Shown here: positions 1 through 11,897 of the stretch, in pieces
How the letters are laid out: every line of letters starts with the position of its first letter
How positions within the stretch are numbered: position 1 is the stretch's first letter
Assembly (NCBI GenBank): GCA_032717465.1
Contig: CM064748.1
Location: 8,451,392-8,515,391, forward strand
DNA: 64,000 bases
Direction: 5' to 3'
From: Coenobita brevimanus
Lineage: Eukaryota; Arthropoda; Malacostraca; Decapoda; Coenobitidae
The notes under the pieces: model-generated
The model's database searches: none
What the model saw: the letters and a program-made list of their open reading frames with translations, nothing else
Told to the model about the DNA's origin: nothing
Translations under genes and position numbers: made by a program

Positions 1-1093
1 CTCATTCTTCTCCAACTAGCTCCTCTGTCATATGCCTAACCCTATCAATGAGTATTCTACCATATATTTTACCAGTCACAGTAAGAAGGCAAATAACACT
101 ATGGTTACCACATACTTCTCTCTCCCCTTTTCCTTTGTATAAAGGAAAAATTATACCTGATTTCCAGTCCTCCGGAACCCTTCCCTCTTCCCAAGCCAAT
201 CTACACAACTTCCATATCCACTCCACAACAATCTCACCCCCATACCTCAGCTTTTCAGCACACACTCCATCAATTCCTGGGGACTTTCCCAACTTGATAT
301 TCTTCATTGCTTCCACTACTTCCCCCCTACTGATCTCTTCCTCCCTCCTCTCATCTCTTCTTCTCCCAGCCATTCCCCAACCACATATACTCTCACTGCT
401 CTCGCTCTCTACATTCAACAAATCCTCAAAGTGCTCTTTCCATCTCCTCAATTTCTCTCTCTTCTCCACCAACAATCTATTATTCCTATCTTTCACTCCT
501 CTACTATTTCCTCTTTCACACAGCCTTACTTTCTTTACCTCCTTCCAAAACAATTTCTTATTCTCCCTCCATTTCACACTCAGATTCCTCCCAAACTTTT
601 CATCTACTTTCTTCTTACTCTCCTTCACTAGTCTCTTCACCTCCCTTCTCCCACTCACATATACCTCTCTCCTCTCTCTCATCTTCTCCCCTACCGTTAC
701 TCGCAAACCATTCACTATATGCCTTCTTCTTTTGTTCCACAGCTCATTTCACCTCATCATTCCACCAAGTTGTCCCTTGCACACCCTTGCATCTCCTCCT
801 CACTCCACAAACCACCTCACATGATGCGCCTATCTCTTCCGTGAATATCTTACGTCTTCCACCCTTTCCATCTGCTCTCGCTCATACCTTCCCAATCTGT
901 CTTTCAATCTGCTCTTATACTCTGACATTTTCTCACTATCTTGCGAACTCTCCACTCTTCTCACAGGAGCTGTTTTCTCCTATCTTCTTTTTACGCGGTG
1001 GGGCACTAACCCACCACCAACCCTTTTAGTCGCCTCGTACGACAAGCAGGGATACTGGGGGAGTATTCTTGAAACCCCCCTACCCCCAGGGGG
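1..1093 (-). mobile_element. RTE-type retrotransposon, family B copy B1 (5' part, cut by window edge)
   Basis: Read on the minus strand, this holds the family 5' leader (about 1093 down to 990), then the linker between endonuclease and RT, then the RT N-terminal region in an open 237-codon frame (715 to 2). Visible motifs are GKSPGIDGV, EDWKSGIIFPLYKGKGE and GKIYGRILIDRV, all typical of RTE-clade reverse transcriptases. The endonuclease domain is missing: the leader joins directly to the linker that follows the endonuclease in other copies. Several stops lie between 716 and 990. The copy continues off the left edge. It is about 99% identical by eye to 62244-63336, the 5' part of B4, and both share the same internal deletion, so they come from one duplicated locus. 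Non-functional. Confidence 0.88.
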
Positions 1094-2338
1094 TAGTGGT
1101 ATCATATATTTTAGCTTGAAAACTTGCCGTTGACGTGGTCCTAGAACCCAACCGATATTTTATCATTAGTTACGTGTTCCATTATACGACTATGCCAAAT
1201 TGAACCTGACTGCTCGTATCCTTGGGACCTTCCTGAATCAGCCAAACTATAACAACCAGAGAAAATGGTAAAGATACATAAGACTCACCAACTCATCCTC
1301 TTTCAAATGAAAGTATCCCCTCGTCTCCAGGTGGTCCCGTCAATGAGTAAGGATAAATTAAAGTTCAATGGGTGATGGGAAGATGCTATACAAGTCAACC
1401 AGCTTTCCTCCGCACCTAAAATCGTGACGGCTATACAAGTTGACCAGCACATAGGGGATATACATTTTTTTTTCTCTCTCTCTCAGTTTCCCTAATGCTT
1501 TCTACTTCCTCATCTCCCACACTTTTGTTGAAAACTTTTTGGCTACTTCTATCATTCCCCATTTCACACTGATCACTAAACCTAATACATTATGCCACTC
1601 CTCTGGCCTCCCTATTCTTTATTTCTTCCCATTTCCTCTTCCCCGGACAGTCTGTATTTCTTCCTGTAGCTCTCTTCTCCATTCTATAGTATTTCCACTA
1701 CATTATTAAGTGGTCAACCGTTCCTTCAAATGGGGTCCTTCGTGCACACAATTTTCAGATCATATCGCACCATCCTGCTATCTACCTATTTGCCCATTCA
1801 TTTGAAAAATCCTGTTCATGTCATATACTGCATAACGGTTTTTCAAGCCACCCTTCACTCTTTCATTCACTCAGTTAAAGTTACTACATAACTGCATATA
1901 TCTGCCTTGATCACATAAATGCAGTTCTCCACACTGCTCCATTTCTGGCAGCCTGCCTATTCAGTCCCCTTATCTCTGAGGGCACACTGTATGACCCTGT
2001 CCAAGGTCTTTTTTGCTCTGCCTCTCACAACCCTACCCTTGACGCTCACATCCTTCACCTTCCACACCCAGTTCTCATGTTCCATCTTATGAACATGGCC
2101 AAACCATCTCACTCTACCCCTCCTCATCACAACACCAATACAATCAAGTACCATTCTTCCTCTCAACTCTTCATTTGTCATAATAACCCTGCCACAGTAT
2201 TATTATTACCCTGAGGCCTATCATTCAAAGATGCACTACACACCCATATCATAATTATCACTGCTGTATGTCTCAGCCTAAGAATATCCTCTTCCTTTAC
2301 AATCCAGGTCTAACTATTCTACCACATTACACTTCTAA
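1094..2338. repeat. Flank segment repeated inverted at 7492-8757 and direct at 63337-64000
   Basis: Beyond the B1 5' end is sequence that recurs as a diverged reverse complement at 7492-8757 and as a near-identical direct copy at 63337-64000. It includes a CT/AG simple repeat near 1470, much longer in the 7492 copy, and the C-terminal coding remnant of a family C retrotransposon from 1957 upward. The 7492-8757 copy carries no B element at the matching junction, so it marks the B 5' boundary at about 1093. I see no gene in 1094-1956. Confidence 0.75.
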
Positions 2339-2838
2339 CATATGCTGTGTACAAGGATCTCTTAGCACAGGAGAGCCCTTACAATATAAGGAAAGGCAAA
2401 AGTCCCTGAACTTCCCCCAGTTGTTCCACAGTTAGCTCCAGCCCTTCCTCCAGCACATAACATGTTCCCCAAAAAATGAATTTCCTTGACACACTTCAGA
2501 GACTCTAAAGCAAGATCAATCATTTCACGCCACTTAATCTTTATCTGCTTTCCCCAACACACTGCATATACAAGATTAGGATTATTTTGGAGATTGCCTA
2601 TCGTCGTTTATACACCCACGTATCACAAACTCTGCACAAGATACAGATACTTCCCACACTCTTGTGGCAAATTGCACATGGCCACACTTCTTCTACTTTG
2701 ACTGTACCACCACAAGCCCTAGATATCATCACTTTTCTTTTATCTACAATTACTCTTGAACCTTTGTACTCCATTCCAACTCTCCACTTTGTAATCTTTC
2801 CTCCCCCTCCCTCTACTTTTCTGCAATGACACAAAATA
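1957..2838 (-). mobile_element. RTE-like family C fragment C1 (RT tail, PHD-type finger, C-terminal domain)
   Basis: Minus-strand frames at 2834-2598, 2562-2362 and 2181-1957 match consecutive parts of the better copy C3 (32283-34007). They are the post-RT segment with KVMISR, the PHD-like zinc finger start (CAICHK, then CRVC), a segment around ESLKCVKE, and the C-terminal region with VRWFGHVHKME. Frames are broken between them and the RT core is absent. The right end abuts A1. This is a 5'-truncated, decayed copy. Confidence 0.75.
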
Positions 2839-2846
2839 ATCGGCCA

Positions 2847-5415
2847 GAGGAGTGTGTATTGTTGTGAGTAACAGATGGAAGGAGAATATTAGAGAATATG
2901 GATCAGTTGCCTCATTGATTGTGTAGGTAAGATTGAAATTTGGACTACAAATGTGGGCGATTGTGTGCGTATATGCACGAACGCAAGATCATGCAAGCAG
3001 AGTGAGAGAAGAGTTCTGGACAAATGTGGAAGCGTGCAAAGAAAAGTTTGAAAGGAATGAGTGTTTTTGACTGTCGATATGAATTGTAAAGTAGGGAATG
3101 TGACTGTGGATGGAGTAGTTGGTGGGTGAGGTGTGCCTACAGAGATGGATGAGAACGGCAGTGCTTTAGTGGACACTGTGCCGGGAGGGGGTTCATCATA
3201 GTCAATATTCTCTTCAGGAACAAAATGATCCATAGGTATACGTGGCGAGTGATGAGAAGGATGGGTGGTGGGGTAGAAGACGAAAGGGGATGCAAGGAAC
3301 AGTATGGTGGAAGGAAGACGTGAGACAGGCTGTGCCACAAAAGAAGAAAGCATATGTGCAGCATGTGATGTGGTTTGTGGAAGGAAAAGAAGACGGAGGG
3401 GGGTGCAAGGAACAGCGTGGTGGACTGAAGAGGTGAAACGGGCTGTAGCACAAAAGAAGAAAGCATACAATGAATGGATGAGAAATAGGGGCGTGGAAGA
3501 AGTTGAGAGGCGGAAGAGAGAGTTATATGTAGAAAGAAAGAGAGAGGTGAAAAGATTAGTAAGAGAGAGTAAGAGAGTGGATGAGGAATTTGGAAGGAAT
3601 TTGAGTGTAAAGTGGAGGGACTGTAAGAAAATGTTCTGGAAAGAGGTGAAAAGAATAAGACAGGGTGGAAGTGAAGATTAGCAGGGGAGTGAAAGATAAA
3701 AATGGTAGATTACTAGTGGAGAATGGAGAAAAAGTGAGCAGATGGAGAGAACACTTTAAGGAATTGTTGAACGTGGAGGATGGAAGTCATGCGAGTATAA
3801 GTGGCTGGGGAATGGCTGGGAGAAGGAGGGAGGTGAGAAGACAGGAAGAAATCAGTAGGATAGAAGTTGTGGAAGCAATGAAGAAAGTTAAATCTGGGAA
3901 AGCCCCAGGAATTGATGGAGTGTGTGGTGAAATGCTGAAGCATGGGGGAGAGATAGTAGTAGAATGGATGTGGAAGATGTGCAGATTGGCCTGGGAGGAA
4001 GGTAGAGTCCCGGAGGATTGGAAGTCAGGTATAATTATTCCCTTGTACAAAGGAAAAGGGGAAAAAGAAGTGTGTGGTAATCATAGGGGCATTTGTCTTC
4101 TTAGTATAATAGGAAAAGTGTATGGTACGATACTTATTGACAGAGTTAGAGAAAGAACAGAGAAATTAGTTGAAGAAGAACATAGAGGCTTTAGGAAGGG
4201 AAGAGGTTGTGTAGATCAGATATTCATTCACAGATCTTTAGTGGAAAAGTTTCTAGAGAAGGGAAAGAAGTTGTATGCGGCTTTCATGGATTTGGAGAAA
4301 GCATATGACAGGGTGGATAGACTAGGATTGTGGAAAGTGTTAAGAATATATGGAGTAGATGGGAAGTTGTTGAATGCTGTGAAGAGTATGTATGATGGTG
4401 CGAAGGCTGCAGTGCGTGTGGATGGTGAACTAAGTGAATTTTTCTCTTTGAAAGTTGGGTTCAAACAGGAATGTGTCATGTCTCCATGGTTGTTCAATCT
4501 GTACATGGATGGGGTAATAAAAGAGGTACAAGGTAGGGTAGTGGATGTTGGAGTGGCCCTGGTGAGAGAGGATAGTGTTTGGAAACTCCCTGTACTGTTG
4601 TTTGCAGATGATACTGTGTTGTTGAGTGAAGACGAAGGGGAGCTGCAAGGCTTGGTGGATGAGTTTGAGTGTGTGTGTAAGAAACGGAATCTAAAGGTGA
4701 ATGTAGGAAAGAGTAAAGTGATGGTCTTTGAGAGAGGTGAAGTCAGTGAATGTACAGCAAGGTTGGATGGTGAGGAATTGGAAAATGTGAGTACGTTTAA
4801 GTACTTGGGTAGTGTGATGAGTAAGGATGAAGGTTTGGAGGGTGAAGTGCTTGAAACGGTACAGCAGGGAAGAAAGGTTGCTGGTTCTTTGAAAGCAGTG
4901 ATAAGAAACAGGGAAGTGAGCATGGAAGTGAAAAAGTTACTACATGACAGTATTGTGATACCAACTCTAACATACGGAAGTGAAGCTTGGACATTGTTGG
5001 AAGGACAGAAGTCAAGAGTGAGAGCAGTGGAAATGAGTTATTTAAGAGGAGCCTGTGGAGTCACATGGAGAGACAGGCTGACGAATGAGGATATAAAGGA
5101 GCGTTGTGGTGTTGATGTGGATGTGATAGGAAGCGTTATGAGGAACACACTGAGGTGGTTTGGCCACGTGGAGAGGATGGAGGGTGAAAGACTGACGAAG
5201 AGAGTGTATGTGAGTGAGGTGGAGGGGGAAAGTGGGAGGGGGAGGCCGAGGATGAGATCGAGAGATGGGGTGGAGAGGTATATCAGAGAGGCGGGTGTGA
5301 GTTGGGAGCAGGGGAGTGAAATGGCGAGGGACAGGGCGACTTGGAGGCGATTTGTTTGTGGCCACCCCAAACGGGATTGAGGCGTCTGGCAATAGATAGA
5401 TAGATAGATAGATAG
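2847..5415 (+). mobile_element. RTE-type retrotransposon, family A copy A1
   Basis: This copy is 5'-truncated inside the endonuclease and ends with GGCGTCTGGCAATAG and an (ATAG)n tail. The endonuclease part (2847-3250) has several stops and lacks its C-terminal third. At 3260-3470 the segment coding QGTxWW to AQKKKAY occurs twice in diverged form. From 3665 to 5380 a 571-codon frame covers the RT and C-terminal domain: GKAPGIDGV, AFMDLEKAYDRVD, LLFADDTVLLS and the WFGHVERME segment near the end. A one-base insertion near 3677, relative to A5, separates this frame from the upstream one at 3304-3681. The catalytic FADD motif is intact. Non-functional as an autonomous element. Confidence 0.9.
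3665..5380 (+). pseudogene. Reverse transcriptase region of A1
   Basis: An open frame of 571 codons makes up the RT and C-terminal parts of a family A polyprotein, about 992 codons in the reconstructed longest copy A5. The fingers region carries SGIIIPLYKGKGE, the palm carries AFMDLEKAYD and FADD, and the thumb is followed by the LRWFGHVERM region and a C-terminus with RDRATWRRFVCGHPKRD. It lacks the endonuclease in frame, so it would encode at most a partial enzyme. One oddity is FKQECVMSP, where other copies have LKQGCVMSP. It is probably a dead fragment. Confidence 0.85.
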
Positions 5416-7158
5416 ACGTAGTAAAGGAATGAGAAACAAGGACGCGGAAGAAGTTAAGAGACAGAAGAGAGAGTTATATGTCGAGAGGAACAGAGAGGTC
5501 AGATGATTAGTAACACAGAGTACGAAGGGAGTGGACGAGGAATTTGGAAAAAAATTTCAGTGTAAAGTACAGGGAATGTAAGAAAATGTTCTAGAAAGAA
5601 GTAAAGAGAATTAGATAGGGTGGGACAGAAAGACAGGAAGAAATCAGTAGGATGGAAGTTGTGGAAGCAATGAAAAAAGTTAAAATCGGGAAATCCCTAG
5701 GAATTCATAGAGTGAGTGGTGAAATGCTGAAGCATGGGGGAGAGATAGTAGTAGAATGGATGTGGATGACATGCAGATTAGCCTGGGAGGAAGGTAGAGT
5801 CCCAGAGCATTATAAGACGGGCAATAATTATTCCCTTGTACAAAGGAAAACGGGAAAAAGACTGTCTGGTAATCATAAGGTCATTTGTCTTCTTGGAGTA
5901 GTAGGAAAAGTATATGGTAGGATCCTTAGTGACAGAGTAAGGGAAATAACTGTAGGAATTAGTTAGAGAAGAACAGGGAGGTTTTAGGAGGGGAAAGGGT
6001 TGTGTAGATCAGATATTCATTCTTACATCTTTAGTGGAAAGTTCCTAGAGGAGGAAAAGAAGTTCTATGCAACCTTCATGGATTTGGAGAAAGCATATGA
6101 CGGGGTGGACAGACATGGGTTATGGAAAGAATTAAGAATATCTGGAGTAGATGAGAAGTTGTTGAATGCCGTGAAGAGCAGGTACGAGGGTGCTAAGGCT
6201 GTAGTGACTGTGGAGAGTGACTGAGTGAATTTCTCTATCTGAAGGTTGGATTCAAACAGGGATGTGTCATGTCTCCATGGTTGTTCAATCTGTATATGGA
6301 TGAGGTTATAAAAGAGATACAAGGTAGGGTACTGGATGTTGGAGCAACCCTAATGAAACAGGGCAGTGTTTGGAAACTTCCTGTATTGTTGTTTGCTGAT
6401 GATACTGTGCTGTTAAGTGAAGACGAAGGGAAGCTAAAAGGCTTGGTGGATGAGTTTGGGAGTGTGTGTAAGAAACAGAATGTAAAGGTGAATAAAGTTA
6501 TGGTCTTTGAGAGAAGTGAAGTCAGCAAATGTGCACTGAGGTTGGATGAGGAAAACATGGAAAAATAGCAGTGCATTTTAGTACTTGGGTAGTGTGATGA
6601 GTAACAATGGAAGTTCAAAGGATGAAGTGCTTGGAAGTGTGCAACAGGGATAAAAAGGTTGCTAGTTCCTTCAAAGCAGTGATAAGAAACAGGGAAATGA
6701 GAATGGAAGTGAAGATGTTACTACATGACAGCATTGTGATACCAACTCTGACATATAGAAGTGAAGCTTGGACCTTGTAAGAGGGACAGAGGTCAATAGA
6801 GAGAGCAGTGGAAATGAGTTATTTGAGACAAGCATGTGGAGTCACATGGAGAGACTGAGAAATAAAGAAGTAAAGGAGCACTGTGGTGCGGATGTGGATG
6901 TGACAGGAAGCATTGGGAGACATACATTGAGGTAGTTGGGCCATGTAGACAGGATGGAGACTGATGAGGAGTGTATGTGAGTGAAGTGGAGGGGACGCCA
7001 AGGATGAAATGGATGGATGGATTGGAGAGATATATGAGAGGGGGGGGGAGTGATAGAAGCAGGGCAATGAAATGGCAGGGGATAGGGAGACATGGAGGCG
7101 ATTTGTTTGTGGCCACCCCTTACGGGATTAAAGCGTCTGGCAATAGATAGATAGATAG
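5416..7158 (+). mobile_element. RTE-type family A copy A2, degenerate, tandem to A1
   Basis: This second family A copy starts in the linker before the RT, immediately after the ATAG tail of A1, and ends in its own ATAG tail. The RT motifs are recognisable (AFMDLEKAYDG, LLFADDTVLLS, MSPWLFNLYMD) but split over at least three frames (5652-5966, 6000-6224, 6269-6568) with many stops downstream. It is clearly older than A1 and A5. Head-to-tail placement at an ATAG tract suggests targeting of, or recombination at, the simple repeat. Confidence 0.85.
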
Positions 7159-7491
7159 GTATTAAAAGATGTACTTGGGTTTTTCTGGCTCTATGAAATC
7201 TGCCTATTCTGCATCTTTAGGTGGGAAAACAGATCTGGATGATGATGATGATGACGATAATATCAAACTTTAAATAACCTTCAATAAAGTTTGTTTAAAT
7301 AACCCTGGCCTCCCCATCACCCCTTACAGCCAGCCCAGTCCACAGGCAAAAACAAAATTACAAAAAGCATAATACACTACATTAAAACCACCATCATCAT
7401 CCAACCCTTTCCTTTATCAGATATGGCTTCAGGAAATCAGTTACAAAATACTACAGTCCCCATACAACACTAGGTAGGTCAAAAGATAGAT
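7159..7491 (+). repeat. Copy of the AATAAA-bearing unit found upstream of CR1-like copies
   Basis: The segment 7215-7410 matches 15790-15954, 49360-49560 and 55000-55166. It has a GAT-rich run, AATAAAGTTTG, then CCTGGCCTCCCCATCACCCC and ACCACCATCATCATC. In other copies it runs into the endonuclease start of CR1-like family D. Here it ends before any coding sequence. There is no gene in this stretch. Confidence 0.65.
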
Positions 7492-8339
7492 AGCAGTGTA
7501 ATGTGGTAGAATAGTTAGACCTGGATGGTAAAGGAAGAGGATATTCTTAGGCTCAGACATACAGCAGAGATAATTATGATATGGGTGTGTAGTGCATCCT
7601 TGAATGATAGGCCTGAGGGTAATAATATTAGTATGGCAGGGTTATTATTACAAATGAAGAGTTGAGAGGAAGAATGGTACTTGAATGTATTGGTGTTGTG
7701 ATGAGGAGGGGTAGAGTGAGATGGTTTGGCCATGTTCATAAGATGGAACATGAGAACTGGGTGTGGAAGGTGAAGGATGTGAGCGTCAAGGGTAGGCTTG
7801 TGAGAGGCAGAGCAAAAAAGACCTTGGACAGGGTCATACAGTGTGCCCTCAGAGATAAGGGGACTGAATAGGCAGGCTGCCAGAAAAGAAGTGTGGAGAA
7901 CTGCATTTTATGTGATCAAAGCAGATATATGCAGTTATCTAGGAACTTTAACTGAATGAATGAAAGAGTGAAGGTTGGCCTGAAAAACTGTTATGCAGTA
8001 TACGACATGAACAGGATTTTTCATATGAATGGGCAAATAGGTAGATAGCAGGACGGTGCGATATGATCTGAAAATTGTGTGCACGAAGATGACCCCAATT
8101 AAAGGAACAGTTGACCATTTAATAATGTAGTGGAAATACTATAGAATGGAGAAGAGAGCTACAGGAAGAAATACAGACTGTCCAGGGAAGAGGAAATGGG
8201 AAGGAATAAAGAATAGCGAGGCATGAGGAGTGGCATAATGTATTAGGTCTATGGATCAGTGTGAAATGATGAATGACAGAAGCAGCTAAAAAGTTTCCAG
8301 CAAAAGTCTGGGAGATCAGGAAGTAGAAAGCATCAAGGG

Positions 8340-8384
<45 letters not shown>

Positions 8385-8757
8385 TGTATATCCCCAATGC
8401 GCCGGTCGACTTGTACAGCCGTCACGATTTTAGGTGCGAGCAAAGCTGGTCGACTTGTATAGCGTCTTCCCATCACCCATTGAACTTTAACTTATCCTTA
8501 CTCATTGATCGGACCACCGGGAGACGACGGGATACTTTTATTTGAAAGAGGATGAGTTGATGAGTCTTATGTATCTTTACCTTTTTCTCTAGCTGTTATA
8601 GTTTGGCTTATACAGGGAGGTCCCAAGGATACGAGCAGTCAGGTTCAATTTCGCAAAATCGTATAATGATTTATCGTATAACAAAACACGTAACTAATGG
8701 TAAAATATCGGTAGGGTTCAAGGACCTCGTCAAAGCCAAGTTTTGAAGCTAAAATTT
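7492..8757 (+). repeat. Inverted homolog of 1094-2338 with family C 3' coding remnant
   Basis: This is the reverse complement of the left flank block, diverged by small changes. A 69-codon frame at 7662-7871 repeats the family C C-terminal segment (VRWFGHVHKME, CALRDKGTE). A pure AG tract lies at about 8345-8381. No retrotransposon 5' leader is present at 8757, in contrast to the junctions at 1093 and 63336, which makes this the pre-insertion allele for family B at that site. Confidence 0.75.
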
Positions 8758-9296
8758 ACCATACCAAATGCAACAACCATATCTATATTACTGAACTGTA
8801 GAGAAAGCAACCTTAAAAAGCAAATAACATGACTGCACAATAATTAAACATATAAAAGATGCATAACACTCATCTACAGGTGGTAATGTTGTGTTCGAAG
8901 AGGGAAGCAAGCAGTCTCCTGCTGAGCAGTGTCGCCAAAATCCCAAACCCATATTATTGTACCTGGCACGTTAAAATTATCACTTTTATATCAAAATAAT
9001 CTCACTCATAAACAAAGGCATTTCTTCACAAAAATTGGTAATTACTGTGGAATTAATATATTTATATGTGGAGTGATTAATTAACATTACTGAATGTGTT
9101 TAACTGTTAAGTACCTTGCAGATTATAATACTGGTTATCGTAAGTTACTAAATCCTACAGTTGTACTAGTGTTACAGTTGACTTGTCAATTTTGCAATCC
9201 CTGATTTATTTTTCAGATTATGAAATTATGAGAGTTACCACATTATTACATCCATGCTATCACATATCGCAAAGTGTGCCAAATATCGCATATTGT
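8758..9296. repeat. F-repeat fragment and anonymous AT-rich sequence
   Basis: The stretch 8840-9040 is homologous to the start of F1 (13962-14150) and F2 (50937-51125), including ATGCATAACACTCATCTA and AAACAAAGGCATTTCTTCAC. The rest is AT-rich with no recognisable gene up to the start of the family B copy at 9297. Confidence 0.6.
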
Positions 9297-10597
9297 GAGG
9301 CAATGATAGACTACGTGTGTGTGGATGAGCGAATGAGAAGACAAGTGTTGGATGCAAGAGTGTGGAGAGGGTGGGGGAATGGAGTCTCGGACCATCACTT
9401 AGTGATGGCCAAGGTACAGCTGCAAAGACAGTGGTTTGAGGAGAAGAAGGGGAAGACAGGAGGAAGCAACTCCTGTGAGAAGAGTGGAGAGTTTGCAAGA
9501 TAGTGAGAAAATGACAGAGTATAAGAGCATAGTGCAAGAAAGATTGGGAAGGTATGAGCTAGAGCAGATGGATGGGGTGGAAGACGTATGTAAGATATTC
9601 ACGGAAGAGATAGGCTTAGCGTGTGAGGTGGTTTGTGGAGTGAGGAGGAGATGCAAGGGTGTGCAAGGGACAGCATGGTGGAATGATGAGGTGAAACGAG
9701 CTGTGGAACAAAAGAAGAAGGCATATAGTGAATGGTTAGCGAGTAGAGGTAGGGGAGACGATGAGAGAGAGAAAAGAGAGGTATATGTGACCAGGAGAAG
9801 GGAGGTTAAGAGACTGGTGAAGGAGAGTAAGAAGAAAGTGGATGAACAGTTTAGGAGGAATCTGAGTGTGAAATGGAGGGAGAGTAAGAAATTGTTTTGG
9901 AAGGAGGTAAAGAAAGTAAGACACTGGGAAAAGGGAAATAATAGGGGAGTGAAAGATAGGAATAACAGATTGTTGGTGGAAATTGAGAAGATGGAAGGAG
10001 CACTTTGAGGATTTGTTGAATGTAGAGAATGAGAGCAGTGTGAGTATAAGTGGTTGGGGAATGGCTGGGAGAAGAAGAGATGAGAGGAGGGAGGAAGAGA
10101 TCAGTAGGGCAGAAGTAGTGGAAGCAATGAAGAAGATTAAGTTGGGGAAGGCCCAAGGAATTGATGAAGCGTGTGGTGAAATGCTTAGGTATGGGGGTGA
10201 GATTATTGTGGAGTGGATATGGAAGTTGTGTAGATTGGCTTGGGAAGAGGGAAGGGTTTCAGAGGACTGGAAATCAGGTATAATTGTTCCTTTATACAAA
10301 GGAAAAGGGGAGAGAGAAGTATGTGGTAACCACAGGAGTATTTGCCTTCTTAGTGAGACTGATAAAATATATGGTAGAATACTCATTGATAGGGTTAGGC
10401 ATATGACAGAGGAGCTAGTTGGAGAAGAACAAGGGGGATTTAGGAAGGGAAAAGGGTGTGTAGATCAGATATTTGTTCTAAGATGTTTAGTGGAGAAGTA
10501 TCTAGAGAAGGGAAAGAAAGTGTATGCTGCCTTCATGGACTTGGAGAAAGTTTATGACAGAACAGATAGGCAAGGTATGTGGAAGGTATTAAGAATA
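9297..10597 (+). mobile_element. RTE-type family B copy B2, 5' portion (split copy)
   Basis: The copy begins in the last part of the endonuclease (IDYVCVDERM, then SDHHLVMAKVQL, the conserved SDH motif). It continues through the linker (9436-10008) into the RT (9983-10603) as far as AAFMDLEKVYDRTDRQGMWKVLRI. There are frameshifts near 9480 and 9990. Coding sequence stops abruptly at AAGAATA (10597), exactly where a CAGT-type DNA transposon begins. The next codons of the RT resume at 12910. Confidence 0.87.
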
Positions 10598-10697
10598 CAG
10601 TAATCACTCTAATATCTGGACGCCCAATAACCGAACATCCCCACTACCCGGACCTAATCGTCCTGGGATCCAACATTCCGTAAATGGTCCGGGGGGG

Positions 10698-10737
<40 letters not shown>

Positions 10738-11330
10738 TTTTTTCCCGTCCGTAATTTGAACTTGCCACGCGCGCTGCGGGAGAGCATTGTTTTGTGTACA
10801 GTAATCACTCCAATATCCAACGTAATAGAGCCATAGGTAGGTCCGGATATTGGTTCTGTCTGGATATTGAGACGCAGATAATGGACTTGTACTTATGGAC
10901 CCTAACTCAGAGAAACACCTATACAACTCCCTCTGGACATGCATAGCACCTATTTAAGACCCAAATCACACCAATAAGGCACATAAATGACTGAAATAAA
11001 TGCAAAAGAAACATAAAATGTATGTTCATACATTAATATACATTCTGGTACTTATGGACCCTAACCTAGCCTAACTCAGAAAAACACATTCCTACTGCAC
11101 ATGCATAGCTACTAACACCCTATTCACACCAACAAAGGACATTAAAGAGTGAAATGAGCTAAGTATAGTATGGAAAAAAGTACAGTATGAACCGGACAGG
11201 AAAAAATCGGTTTTATTTTTTATTTTTTGGGGTTTTGGGACCATTTTGGGAATATTGGATCCCAGGACGATTATGTCCGGGTAGTGGGGATGTTCGGATA
11301 TTGCACGTCCGAATATTAGAGTGATTACTG
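10598..11330. mobile_element. Tigger/pogo-like non-autonomous DNA transposon, 733 bp
   Basis: The ends are inverted repeats starting CAGTAATCACTCTAATAT, extending with mismatches to ACATCCCCACTACCCGGAC, about 55 bp in all. A TA lies on each side (10596-10597 and 11331-11332). CAGT ends with TA duplication are typical of the pogo/Tigger group of the Tc1/mariner superfamily. There is no coding capacity. Inside is a long poly-A run (10700-10733), a third copy of the terminal motif at 10799, and two diverged repeats of about 170 bp around TTATGGACCCTAAC. Confidence 0.85.
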
Positions 11331-11692
11331 TATATACTTACGTCCGGCATTATAATGTTACATATAAGTACCTGTATAGTCAACAGCATCTCTTAAAAGA
11401 TATGATGTCTTTTCTCATACAATCTTGCTACCACCTCCACCATTCATCTCTATGGGTTCCTGTCTCCACCATACGCTCCTCTTATCCTCTCGTGCAACAT
11501 TCCCACCCTTTGTTAAACAGTATAACTAAAGACTGTGATGAAATGGTCCGTCACGTATTGTTCATATTAATATTATCAAACACCTTTGTATTAACCACCA
11601 ACAAATCAATAGCATAAAATACTTCGGAAGACCTGCCAACTATTTCATCCTGTTGTAAGCTGTTATGTGACATAAGCACAGCAAGTTGGACC

Positions 11693-11897
11693 TTATGTTA
11701 AAAAGACATGCGGTTATTTATCATTAACACAGGTTATGTTAAAAAGACATGCGGTTATTTATCATTAACACAGGTTATGTTAAAAAGACATGCGGTTATT
11801 TATCATTAACACAGGTTATGTTAAAAAGACATGCGGTTATTTATCATTAACACAGGTTATGTTAAAAAGACATGCGGTTATTTATCATTAACACAGG
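11693..11897. repeat. Minisatellite, 5 x 41 bp, identical units
   Basis: Five units of 41 bp start at 11693, 11734, 11775, 11816 and 11857, each beginning TTATGTTAAAAAGACATGCG. I see no differences between units, so the array is recent or homogenised. Confidence 0.95.

Noticed and set aside
48..824. 258-codon plus-strand frame opposite B1
   Set aside because: Antisense shadow of the RT; low-complexity Ser/Leu/Pro/Phe composition and repeated identically at 62291-63067.
10654..10944. 96-codon minus-strand frame with a poly-Phe stretch
   Set aside because: The Phe run is the translation of the poly-A/T tract in a MITE; no conserved features.
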